From a virus: a DNA stretch of 29,803 nucleotides. Shown here piece after piece: positions 21,963 through 29,111 of this stretch (position 1 is the stretch's first letter; each line of letters starts with the position of its first letter). The translations under genes and the position numbers were made by a program. The stretch is from positions 1 through 29,803 of IMG/VR virus record IMGVR_UViG_3300032223_001159; one strand, given 5' to 3'. The notes beneath the pieces are model-generated. The model was not told the DNA's origin and ran no database searches. It was given only the letters and a program-made list of their open reading frames with translations.

Positions 21963-22149
21963 AGCTCCTAGAATGAAATGGCTGATACTGTCCTGTATCA
22001 TCTTTATAGAATGGTAGTGTACCAGAATGACCATAATCGCTACCCATGTAGTTATAAGCATCTGGATACTCAGATAGTATCTTCATTAACTCATCGCCAC
22101 GAATGGGTAGGTATGTGATTTCTGTGTTTATTAGGCTTATTGTAGCCAT
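21940..22149 (-). CDS. Tailed mini-protein (tail SYDLGYIE)
   Basis: This 69-residue protein is the first transcribed gene of the tailed cassette. Its body, MATISLINTEITYLPIRGDE, then LSEYPDAYNYMGSDYGHSG and TGQYQPFHSRSYDLGYIE (tail bases 21943-21966), is rich in Tyr and Ser. The start ATG 22149 has AAGGAG five bases upstream, located within the last codons of the dNMP kinase gene (13-base overlap). It has Ser in place of Asp before the aromatic residue of the tail. Its body is not visibly related to those of the other four cassette genes. Confidence 0.72.
   Translation of the reverse strand: MATISLINTEITYLPIRGDELMKILSEYPDAYNYMGSDYGHSGTLPFYKDDTGQYQPFHSRSYDLGYIE
21954..21969 (-). promoter_or_regulatory. 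Ribosome site plus TTG/ATG start inside a tail-coding region
   Basis: AGGAG (21965-21969) stands eight bases before TTG 21956 and only two bases before ATG 21962. The spacing favours the TTG as the start of the 21765 gene. The whole element lies in the RSYDLG codons of the preceding gene. Confidence 0.5.
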
Positions 22150-22919
22150 CCCCACTCCTTAACGATTCGGTAAATTTCATCGTTCTTTTCGTGGATAGTA
22201 CATGTTCTATTATCTACGATTGCGTCGAATAGAGCTTCTCTATCAACACTATCAAATTCATGTTCCGTATGATGACCATCACCATCGGTTAGCTCGCGAG
22301 TAAGATAAATTACCTTACCGCCCATAGCCTTAATAGCTTCAACTTCCTGAACACGACGAACATCTGCTACTAGGGCAAATGGGACATCATCTAGTTTGAT
22401 TCTATCAACTAGCGAATTGGTTAGACAGTTGTCATCAATCCAGCGTAGAACGTCGCCCATACATTGAACAAACTGACGCGCTTCCATAGGAGCTTCAGTG
22501 TCTGATACTGATGGTCTAATAGACTTTGGTAGTAGTTCCATCATCTTAGACCAAGTATGCTTACATGGTGACTGCTTTTGTTCAGCAGTTCCGTATAGCT
22601 GCTCAAATGTGAGGCCGTAAATATTCATACAAATCCACTTTAGTGAATCTGCAAAGTTATATACCTTAACATGTGGCCAAATTTGTTCCTGTAGATAGTA
22701 GATAAATTCAGGGTCGAGTCTATTAAGTTCAAATAGACCCATACCTTCTACTAACTGTCCCTTATCATCATAATATCCAGAGTTAACAATTAGCTCACCC
22801 TTATCGTTCATTCCGAACTTATTAATAATCATATTCTCGTAAAGCACATGACCAAGAACGAACTTAGCTGCACTATCCTTACCAGCACGCTTACATCCAG
22901 CAAAACCTAGAACTCTCAT
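22137..22919 (-). CDS. Deoxynucleoside monophosphate kinase
   Basis: This 260-residue P-loop kinase has GFAGCKRAGKDSAAK at residues 5-19 (Walker A GCKRAGKDS). Further along are VYNFADSLKWICMNIYGL, the acceptor-binding region, and PFALVADVRRVQEVEAIKA, which matches the D-V-R-x-x-x-E motif of phage dNMP kinases such as T4 gp1. These enzymes phosphorylate dNMPs, including modified ones, to feed replication. It is longer than many because of an insert (GMNDKGELIVNSGYYDDKGQ). It overlaps the primase gene by ATGA. If the phage uses modified nucleotides this would be the entry enzyme, but no base-modifying gene is in the window. Confidence 0.85.
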   Translation of the reverse strand: MRVLGFAGCKRAGKDSAAKFVLGHVLYENMIINKFGMNDKGELIVNSGYYDDKGQLVEGMGLFELNRLDPEFIYYLQEQIWPHVKVYNFADSLKWICMNIYGLTFEQLYGTAEQKQSPCKHTWSKMMELLPKSIRPSVSDTEAPMEARQFVQCMGDVLRWIDDNCLTNSLVDRIKLDDVPFALVADVRRVQEVEAIKAMGGKVIYLTRELTDGDGHHTEHEFDSVDREALFDAIVDNRTCTIHEKNDEIYRIVKEWGWLQ

Positions 22920-24058
22920 ATTAGCTCCTTGAAATTCAAATGAATATCACTTATACTCATATCACCAACGTCCTTTGACGTAAGGGATATCTCATGTATG
23001 TTGTAATACATAGACAACCTATCTATTACTTTCTGTCTAGCTTTAAGTCCCTCTTCGTCAATATCTAGGGCAACGTAAATATCAGTTATTCCTAGAGATT
23101 CGATGAGTTCAAATTGATTGTCCGTAAGCTTGCAACCGAACAGTCCAACCGCATTATCTATTCCGGCTTCGTGCAGTCTCCACACGTCACCCTGACCCTC
23201 AACTAACACTAATCTCTGTTTTTCTTTTGCCAATTCAGCGGCATTCCAAAGATTGTATAGGTGATTGCCAGTATTAAATCCACTGGAGTTAATCCACTTT
23301 CGCGACCACTTTTCTTCAGTCATGTTTGTTGGACACGCTCTGTTGATGGCGTGGTATCTACCACATAAGACACATTCTGGATTAATACTTCTACCAACAC
23401 ATCCTATAAGGTACTTACCTGTAATATCATATACTGGTACAGTAACCCTCATGAACATTTCCTGTCCACGCTTAATACAAAGCCCAACGTCGAAAAATTT
23501 TAACGTTTCAGCAGAGTACCCTCTCTTAATATAGTATTCTGCGGGAGTTGTCAAGTTCTTGCGCACATAATCTCTCGTGGCTAGTATCTTCGTCTCGACA
23601 TTAGTATTCAATTTAGCAATTAAACTATTAAAACACCTAACGTCCTTACTAACCGCAACTTCGATTGGGCATGTGACGCCCGTAATATGCTCTATCTTGG
23701 ATATTACTTGACGCATACCAACTGGACCACCAGCCTTATTCTCCATTATTTTTCGGATAAGGTTGATGGCACCACGCCCAACATCAGCCTCACAGTGATT
23801 TGTCCAGCACATAAAGTTACCAATAGACTGATTACCACTCGTAAACACATTAAGTGATTCTGGTCTATCAGAGTTATGTATTGGACATGATAGTGAAACT
23901 CTGTTGGGATACGTGATGTAATCAATATTAAAGTAGTCTAGTATTCTCTCTATGTTGAGAGCTATAGACTCATTTAATCTTAAGAAGTCAACGCTTTCTT
24001 TGGGAGTCGTCTCGGTACGCCTTGGCTGGTTCATCAAAGTCTTCATCTGAGAATCCAT
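22916..24058 (-). CDS. dnaG: DNA primase (DnaG-type, zinc-finger plus TOPRIM)
   Basis: This 380-residue protein has an N-terminal CHC2-like zinc finger (C58-x-x-H61 ... C84-x4-C89, SLSCPIHN and FMCWTNHC). A RNA polymerase domain holds TTPAEYYIKRGYSAETLKFF, VPVYDITGKYLIGCVGRS and a second cysteine pair (CVLCGRYH). A TOPRIM part has VLVEGQGDVWRL (E287) and YVALDIDEEG (D332, D334). It makes RNA primers at the fork. The C-terminal helicase-binding region is very short. ATG 24058 lies 71 bases inside the helicase gene with an AGG eight bases before it; ATGs at 24046 and 24034 are possible alternatives. Confidence 0.9.
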   Translation of the reverse strand: MDSQMKTLMNQPRRTETTPKESVDFLRLNESIALNIERILDYFNIDYITYPNRVSLSCPIHNSDRPESLNVFTSGNQSIGNFMCWTNHCEADVGRGAINLIRKIMENKAGGPVGMRQVISKIEHITGVTCPIEVAVSKDVRCFNSLIAKLNTNVETKILATRDYVRKNLTTPAEYYIKRGYSAETLKFFDVGLCIKRGQEMFMRVTVPVYDITGKYLIGCVGRSINPECVLCGRYHAINRACPTNMTEEKWSRKWINSSGFNTGNHLYNLWNAAELAKEKQRLVLVEGQGDVWRLHEAGIDNAVGLFGCKLTDNQFELIESLGITDIYVALDIDEEGLKARQKVIDRLSMYYNIHEISLTSKDVGDMSISDIHLNFKELI

Positions 24059-25517
24059 CTTGTATACCTATATCTGCTACGTCAAACCCTTGGTCATTCT
24101 GTAATCTACGTCCCGTGTTCTTTGTAGATAGTTCGCTAATCTGACACTTATCTTTATCGAACACAAAGTTAACCCAGTCACCTTCATCTAAACCGGGACC
24201 AAATCGCTGTTCTGGAGTGACAATTAATTTCATATTGCCGTTCTCAGGACCAGCGGTCATAATTTCTTCAATTGTTTTTCTCTTAAGTAATGCAAGTGAC
24301 GAACACAACCATAAAAGTCTATCAGACTGACTTAAAACGTCTGTTGTATCTTTTGTGATACCATCACGATTCATTTGAACATACGATGAACATGGAACGT
24401 CGTATTCCACACACATATTAGATAGTTCTTGAATCTGAAATCCAAGAGCCTGATGTTCAGCTAACTTATCTAAAGCGCCGATATCCATAAGCTTAAAGTA
24501 ATCGTAAATAACTAAGCATGGATTAGTAACCCCACCATCTACACCAACATCCTTAATAATCCACCTTCGGATAATAGAAAGGATTTCATCGAACGGTTTA
24601 CCAGCAATAGCTCGGTAGTGCAATGGAATAGATTTAAGGGTTTGTGCGGCTATCTTAAGTTGATTGTAATGAAATTCATTAACAGCAAAGTCACCATTCT
24701 CAATACATCTCATGCTCTGAGTAGATAGACATGCTAGAATTCTAGGTAGCTGAGACTTCTTAGTCATTTCTGTATCCAAGTATAGAACTGGAATACCAAG
24801 TTTAGCAACGTGAATAGCGTCGTTGACGGCAAATGAACTTTTACCTACCTTTGGTCGAGCAGCAATTAGATATACGCCACCACGTCTACGTCCACCACCG
24901 ATAGCCTCATTATAGATTGGCCACGGAGAAGGTATACCAACGGTATCAGGCTTATTCTCAGCTAGATACTTCACATACTCATCAACACCATCACCAATAA
25001 GCTCGGTCTTATCATCAGAACCAGAGCTTAAAGCCATAGTGTAGCCGAATATTGGCTGTTCTATTTTTGAAACGATTGTATCTATGGATTCTACGCCAGT
25101 TACCGTGCTTAGGTCCACATATACTTTTTTGGCGACTTCTTGAGCCTTACGCACGATATCAAGCTTCTTGATTACCTTAGCGTTCTTTATACAATTCTCT
25201 CTTGAGATGTTAAAACCGAATAGCGAACGAATGTAATCAGCGTTTTGCTTGTCTTGCAGTAAATCTCCGAACCCCAACATAGTACACGTAGAAATGACCG
25301 ATGGGATGTCGATAGATGATGATTTTGTAAGAACCTCGTCTATACTCTTATAGAATATCTGGTTCATATTAGTAGTAAAGCAATCAACACTAATTATTTC
25401 ATTAATATCAACAAATATCTCATGACCAAATTGACATAAACCAGCTAACGTGGCACGCTCTGCCGCAATGTTAACTGGTCTATTATACTTACCTTCTTCT
25501 TGTGCAGCATTTGTCAC
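23988..25517 (-). CDS. dnaB: Replicative DNA helicase (DnaB-type)
   Basis: This 509-residue helicase has an N-terminal DnaB domain (AAERATLAGLCQFGHEIF). Its RecA-like ATPase core has Walker A AARPKVGKSS at 219-228, PVLYLDTEMTKK, the Walker B strand LVIYDYFKLMD, and QALGFQIQELSNMCVEY followed by VQMNRDG. The order matches phage DnaB/gp41 helicases that unwind the fork as hexamers with primase. The only usual start codon in frame is GTG 25517, without a strong ribosome site, overlapping the zinc-ribbon gene by 29 bases. Its 3' end overlaps primase by 71 bases. Confidence 0.92.
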   Translation of the reverse strand: MTNAAQEEGKYNRPVNIAAERATLAGLCQFGHEIFVDINEIISVDCFTTNMNQIFYKSIDEVLTKSSSIDIPSVISTCTMLGFGDLLQDKQNADYIRSLFGFNISRENCIKNAKVIKKLDIVRKAQEVAKKVYVDLSTVTGVESIDTIVSKIEQPIFGYTMALSSGSDDKTELIGDGVDEYVKYLAENKPDTVGIPSPWPIYNEAIGGGRRRGGVYLIAARPKVGKSSFAVNDAIHVAKLGIPVLYLDTEMTKKSQLPRILACLSTQSMRCIENGDFAVNEFHYNQLKIAAQTLKSIPLHYRAIAGKPFDEILSIIRRWIIKDVGVDGGVTNPCLVIYDYFKLMDIGALDKLAEHQALGFQIQELSNMCVEYDVPCSSYVQMNRDGITKDTTDVLSQSDRLLWLCSSLALLKRKTIEEIMTAGPENGNMKLIVTPEQRFGPGLDEGDWVNFVFDKDKCQISELSTKNTGRRLQNDQGFDVADIGIQDGFSDEDFDEPAKAYRDDSQRKR

Positions 25518-25971
25518 AGTTATATGTTCCTTGATTAACTAAAACCGGATTGACATTATATCTTTTGCCACATGAAATACATGTAACTGTCACTGGAGTA
25601 TAAGCTTCTCTACGTGGGGTTGGCTTAGCTTTCTTAGCACGTTGGTCCGCAAGTCTGTCAGCTTCGCTATACTCTGGTGGTCTTTCGCCTTCATCAGCGA
25701 ACATATTAATTCGTTTTCTAGGTACGAATGGTTCTACCCTACTTGGGTTACCTAAGTCTGTCTTAGCTGTAGACACAAAATCATCTTCTGGATGACGGTA
25801 ATCATCATCTATACGTTCCTGTGGAACCTGACGGCGTTGAGTGGGTGGTATCCTAGTACTAGGAATATCACTTATATCAACAACATCCGAAGATACACGA
25901 TTGTATCCTTCTGCAACTAGCCGCATATTATTTGTTAGTATTCCAGCCTTAATTGTTTCTAATGGTGTCAT
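25489..25971 (-). CDS. Proline/arginine-rich linker protein with C-terminal zinc ribbon
   Basis: This 160-residue protein has a short helical N-terminus (ETIKAGILTNNMRLVAEGYN), a long polar low-complexity middle rich in Pro, Arg, Asp and Glu (including IPPTQRRQVPQERIDDDYRH), and a C-terminal zinc ribbon VTCISCGKRYNVNP ... YNCDKCCTRRR. The start at ATG 25971 follows AGGAG. The gene lies directly before the helicase and overlaps it. A helicase accessory or DNA-tethering factor is plausible from position and fold, but no loader motif such as a P-loop is present, so the function is inferred. Confidence 0.65.
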   Translation of the reverse strand: MTPLETIKAGILTNNMRLVAEGYNRVSSDVVDISDIPSTRIPPTQRRQVPQERIDDDYRHPEDDFVSTAKTDLGNPSRVEPFVPRKRINMFADEGERPPEYSEADRLADQRAKKAKPTPRREAYTPVTVTCISCGKRYNVNPVLVNQGTYNCDKCCTRRR

Positions 25972-26447
25972 TCTTTTCTCCTGACCTTTGCGAATCTACC
26001 AAATGCGTCCGATACGTGTTGTACAGCTTGAGATAGATAAGCAAACTCATCTATAATCAACTGTTGTTCGGAAACGATTTGTCCTAATTTTTGTGCGTAT
26101 TCATTATTAACTATTGTGCAGTCTTTGCGAGCTTCATACTGCATAAACTTATCAAACGAGTTGTAGTTTTGCGCAACAACTAATCTAATACTTCTATCTG
26201 CCCAATTCTTAATTGCCATAGCTTTATTAACATGCTGCTGCAAAGATAATGAGAATGACGATAGTCTAATTTCACCTAAAGCCAACTCTTCTGGAGTAAG
26301 CTTAACTAGCTGGTCTTCAGTCATAGTAAGATATGTAGTACAAGTTGTATCAATATTCACCCTATTGAGAGCAAAGATACGTGCCTGATTTTCAATCTTA
26401 TTGACCACTTCAGCCATTTTTTGGTCAACATAATTCTCGTTGCTCAA
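25968..26447 (-). CDS. Helical protein, possible recombination accessory
   Basis: This protein of about 159 residues is mostly helical, with long regions such as QLVKLTPEELALGEIRLSSF, QHVNKAMAIKNWADRSIRLV and GQIVSEQQLIIDEFAYLSQA. Phage proteins of this size and outline near recA act in some cases as UvsY-like mediators; I recognise the outline only and not a firm family match. I start it at TTG 26447, because GGAGGA stands six bases before it, while the ATG at 26465 lacks a well-placed site. It overlaps the nuclease gene before it by about 23 bases. Confidence 0.58.
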   Translation of the reverse strand: MSNENYVDQKMAEVVNKIENQARIFALNRVNIDTTCTTYLTMTEDQLVKLTPEELALGEIRLSSFSLSLQQHVNKAMAIKNWADRSIRLVVAQNYNSFDKFMQYEARKDCTIVNNEYAQKLGQIVSEQQLIIDEFAYLSQAVQHVSDAFGRFAKVRRKE

Positions 26448-26853
26448 TTTTCTTCCTCCACTCATCGTCCTGTAGGTTGAATGGTAGCTCTACTAAGAAC
26501 AGACCATTTAATTGACACCATTCTCGTTTGTCATTATCTCTAGCTCTAGCGTTCTTAAATCCAGTAGCATTACCATGAAAGAACGGTATGAATTTATAAT
26601 GTTGTTCACCCTGAACTTCAACAATAAGTGAGCGGCTAGGTATTAGGAAATCCGCGTATAAAACACTAGAGTTTTTTGTTTTAGACCCCGGCAACGTTAC
26701 TTCTTCAAGAATACGGTCACACGGAAATATAGATTTTAAGAGGCATCTAGCCCTAAGATGCAGGTCGGATTTTGCGCGTGTACTATCTTCATAAACAGTA
26801 TAATCAGCAACCGATATCGAATAGTCTCGTCCATCAAATCCCCGATACTTCAT
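26425..26853 (-). CDS. Vsr/DUF559-like PD-(D/E)XK endonuclease
   Basis: This 142-residue protein has the restriction-endonuclease-like core SSVLYADFLIPSRSLIVEVQ followed by GEQHYKF, in which D68 and E79-x-Q81 form the metal site, then ARARDNDKREWCQLNGLFLVELPF. This arrangement is shared by Vsr and DUF559-type nucleases. It may nick mismatched, branched or host DNA. The ATG at 26853 overlaps the recA stop by 20 bases and has GGTGG five bases upstream. The gene's place between recA and the helical protein suggests recombination or repair. Confidence 0.75.
   Translation of the reverse strand: MKYRGFDGRDYSISVADYTVYEDSTRAKSDLHLRARCLLKSIFPCDRILEEVTLPGSKTKNSSVLYADFLIPSRSLIVEVQGEQHYKFIPFFHGNATGFKNARARDNDKREWCQLNGLFLVELPFNLQDDEWRKKIEQRELC
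26445..26459 (-). promoter_or_regulatory. Strong ribosome site deciding a TTG start
   Basis: GGAGGA at 26454-26459 stands six bases before TTG 26445-26447, inside the end of the Vsr-like nuclease gene. The in-frame ATG at 26463-26465 lies upstream of this site and has no well-spaced site of its own. Confidence 0.5.
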
Positions 26854-27889
26854 CAGAACCACCCATATACTTTGCTAGAGCTAGACGAACATATGAATAC
26901 ACATCAAATCGTTCTGCGAATACCGCACACATCTTTGCTTCGCCCTGTGTTTTAATAGTTTCTCCATTCATATCGAATGAGAACCACGCACCAGCTTTAT
27001 TAATTATTCCAAGGTCAACACCAAGAATAAACGTTTCCTTGATTGCGTCGAGTCCTTTTCCGTACCTAAGACATGAACGAGCGGTGTTACCAGACTGTCC
27101 CATAGCGGACTTAATAACCTTCCACTCTACAATCTGCCCAATCTTAGCTCCATCCTCTTCCCAATCTTCTGGCTTGTTTCTTGTAGTAATATTAACGTCA
27201 AGTTGGAACTTTAGCTTCTCACCACCATCAACCTGCCATTTTTCACCATAACCACTCGTATTGGTAATTAGGTGCTGAATCATAATAACGGTAGCTGACA
27301 TAACCTTTACTGGTCCAGCCATCTTCCTACACCAGTGAGCCATAATTTTTGGTTGTGTAGAACGAATCTGTCCACTTGTTTCTGCAACCATTTCGTCAGC
27401 AGGACATAGGGCAGAAGAAGAATCAACTACTACAATACAACCCTCATTTTCTGGGTCTTTGATGAGAGCTTCTATAACATCTAGGAATTCCTGTGCAGAT
27501 AGGATATGTTCCTTCGTTGACTTAATTACTTGAATTCCTTCTGGATTAAGTCCTACGACGCCACGCATATTCATTGGCTTTAACCTATGCTCAACGTCAG
27601 CGTAGAATATCTTACGAGGCTTTCCGTTAATATAGAATTCGGGACGCTGACAATTAGCGATTAGTTGTAGCGTTGTAGTTGACTTACCACAACCGGGAGG
27701 GCCAGAAATACTTACAAAGCTTCCTTCAGGAACGCCACCACCGATAGCAAAATCTATAGATGGAGATATAGGGAATACCTGTGTTTTCTTATCAAGAAGT
27801 CCAGTGCCCGCCGTTACTATATCTCCATACTTCTTAAGGATGTTCTCAACTGATGCGCTATTCGTCTTCTCTTCTTTAGCCTTAGCCAT
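26834..27889 (-). CDS. recA: RecA/UvsX-type recombinase
   Basis: This 351-residue recombinase has Walker A GPPGCGKST at 63-71, with TTTLQLIANCQR after it. Walker B is CIVVVDSSSALCP with D156. QIRSTQPKIMAHWCRKM and ATVIMIQHLITNTSGYGEKW (L2-like loop region) follow. The family forms filaments on ssDNA and carries out strand exchange. The C-terminus lacks the long acidic tail of bacterial RecA, as is common for phage versions. The start at ATG 27889 follows AAAGGAC. It lies upstream of the replisome genes and is likely expressed with them. Confidence 0.93.
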   Translation of the reverse strand: MAKAKEEKTNSASVENILKKYGDIVTAGTGLLDKKTQVFPISPSIDFAIGGGVPEGSFVSISGPPGCGKSTTTLQLIANCQRPEFYINGKPRKIFYADVEHRLKPMNMRGVVGLNPEGIQVIKSTKEHILSAQEFLDVIEALIKDPENEGCIVVVDSSSALCPADEMVAETSGQIRSTQPKIMAHWCRKMAGPVKVMSATVIMIQHLITNTSGYGEKWQVDGGEKLKFQLDVNITTRNKPEDWEEDGAKIGQIVEWKVIKSAMGQSGNTARSCLRYGKGLDAIKETFILGVDLGIINKAGAWFSFDMNGETIKTQGEAKMCAVFAERFDVYSYVRLALAKYMGGSDEVSGI

Positions 27890-27890
27890 A

Positions 27891-28313
27891 TTAGTCCTTT
27901 AGTTTGTCGAAAATATTCGGTTTGGTTTGAACCTTTGGAATATGTGCGACATTCTCAGGCTTATGGTCAATAGGCTTTCTGCTGTCAATAATACGTTGTT
28001 CAAATTCTATTTTCTTTTGCTCTCTTACAATTAATTCTGTAAGACCAGCGTAATTCAATGAATAAATCCATTTACCGTCTGACGAGTTTAATGCCGCCAA
28101 AATAGGTTCGATAGAAAAAATCTTAAGTAGTGAATGTGCGGCCATTATAGCTAACCGATATTCACGTTTCCATTCTGGAGTATTCCAAAACTTGAATGGT
28201 AGTGACTTACCGGACTTCTTAGCTTTACGGGTTATCGAAAGTTCTGCTAAGTAGTGGGGAGCTTTGCACTCTTCTCCAGTGTTTTGAGATATGAGTTTGA
28301 TTTTTTGTTCCAT
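27891..28313 (-). CDS. Conserved phage hypothetical protein upstream of recA
   Basis: This 140-residue protein includes AELSITRKAKKSGKSLPFKF, WNTPEWKREYRLAIMAAHSL and LLKIFSIEPILAALNSSDGKW, followed by IYSLNYAGLTELI. I recall similar proteins (A-x-K-x-x-x-x-L-P-x-K-F-W ... W-K ... I-Y-S-L) from other phage genomes; their function is not known to me. The charged helical outline suggests a DNA- or protein-binding accessory. It starts at ATG 28313 after GAGGA, 67 bases inside the gene before it, and ends one base before recA's start region. Confidence 0.65.
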   Translation of the reverse strand: MEQKIKLISQNTGEECKAPHYLAELSITRKAKKSGKSLPFKFWNTPEWKREYRLAIMAAHSLLKIFSIEPILAALNSSDGKWIYSLNYAGLTELIVREQKKIEFEQRIIDSRKPIDHKPENVAHIPKVQTKPNIFDKLKD

Positions 28314-28726
28314 ATAATAGAATCCTCATTACCTTCAATATCTCTTATGTCGGTAGTACCCTCTTTAATTACTTCTGGTATCATCCAAACATCGACGTAG
28401 ATTTTACTATCTTTGATTGGACCTAACGAATAGAAGTAATACGTTTTAGATACACCGTCTGCTAAACTGCCAAGCACCCTATTTCTACAAAAATAACCTT
28501 CTTCACTTTCAGGCATCGTTTCTGTATGTGTACGAAATGTAATACGCATTTGCTTAACATACAAGTCGTTGTCATTGCAGAATTGCTGAAGTCTTACCCA
28601 AGCACGCGGCTCATCTTCTCCGGGCCGGTCGTCATCTTGATATATCCACCTTCCGTCGGAAAGTAAAGCTGTCCAGTAAGTTTTGTCTTTGTCGCGAATA
28701 AAATTATCTAATTCAAAACATACCAT
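28247..28726 (-). CDS. Conserved phage hypothetical protein
   Basis: This 159-residue protein begins with KTYWTALLSDGRWIYQDDDR, followed by RAWVRLQQFCNDNDLYVKQM and ESEEGYFCRNRVLGSLADGV, and then a strand KIYVDVWMIPEVI. The pattern of a strand with L-S-D-G, a helix W-x-x-L-x-x-F, then G-Y-F recurs in unnamed phage proteins in my memory. It may form a small alpha/beta fold. There are no metal or nucleotide motifs. A strong GAGAGG site precedes ATG 28726. The 67-base overlap with the next gene is among the longest in the window. Confidence 0.62.
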   Translation of the reverse strand: MVCFELDNFIRDKDKTYWTALLSDGRWIYQDDDRPGEDEPRAWVRLQQFCNDNDLYVKQMRITFRTHTETMPESEEGYFCRNRVLGSLADGVSKTYYFYSLGPIKDSKIYVDVWMIPEVIKEGTTDIRDIEGNEDSIIWNKKSNSYLKTLEKSAKLPTT

Positions 28727-28736
28727 AAGACACCTC

Positions 28737-29111
28737 TCAACCCAATGGTCTATGAATACATTCTACATTTCTTCCGCCAGTTCTAATTGAGCCTGCTGGT
28801 GGATTAGGAACTGCTGGCTTAGCCTCATCAGCATACATAGATGCTGGTTCGGTCATAACCGCCAAACCTTGTCTCTTACCGCTCTTTGAACCACGACCCA
28901 TTAGACCAAGCATATGACTAGCTGGCTTAGCTGGATAATGCGTTGCTACCTCAAACTCTTCAAGACCTAGAGCGGTCGCAATTTGCGCGACGGTCATTGT
29001 CTTAGACTTCTCAGCGATATAGAAAAGTTCCGGTTCAGTAAACACATGTCCCGTTGTTTGAACTTCTGGTGTTGCTTGAGCTTCTGTTGCTGCTGTTTTC
29101 TTCTTAGCCAT
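28737..29111 (-). CDS. Small HTH-like phage protein
   Basis: This 124-residue protein has a lysine/alanine-rich start (MAKKKTAATEAQ), a helix-turn-helix-like middle (ELFYIAEKSKTMTVAQIATA, LGLEEFEVATHY) and a proline-rich C-terminus with LAVMTEPASMYADE and GSIRTGGRNVECIHRPLG. Similar combinations of an HTH-like segment and a V-M-T-x-x-A-S motif occur in phage genomes near replication genes, from memory. A DNA-binding regulatory role is possible. The TAATG junction at 29111 couples it to the gene before it. Confidence 0.62.
   Translation of the reverse strand: MAKKKTAATEAQATPEVQTTGHVFTEPELFYIAEKSKTMTVAQIATALGLEEFEVATHYPAKPASHMLGLMGRGSKSGKRQGLAVMTEPASMYADEAKPAVPNPPAGSIRTGGRNVECIHRPLG

Larger units (their letters stand above)
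21249..22149 (-). other. Cassette of five overlapping mini-genes with a shared C-terminal tail
   Basis: Five genes of 60-69 residues follow each other, each starting within or next to the tail codons of the one before. Their bodies show no visible similarity, yet all end with [DS]-[YF]-D-[IL]-G-x-x-x. The cassette lies between the dNMP kinase and the RecB-like nuclease. It has the look of an accessory island in which new small genes are gained as units that keep the tail. Confidence 0.65.

Noticed and set aside
21249-22149. The tail repeats as a recent DNA repeat array or mobile element
   Set aside because: Codons differ at most synonymous positions and spacing follows gene ends. There are no inverted repeats or a transposase.
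26772-27251. A 159-codon open frame on the plus strand
   Set aside because: It lies wholly opposite the recA and nuclease genes, has low-complexity Ser/Pro-rich translation and no ribosome site. All supported genes are on the minus strand.
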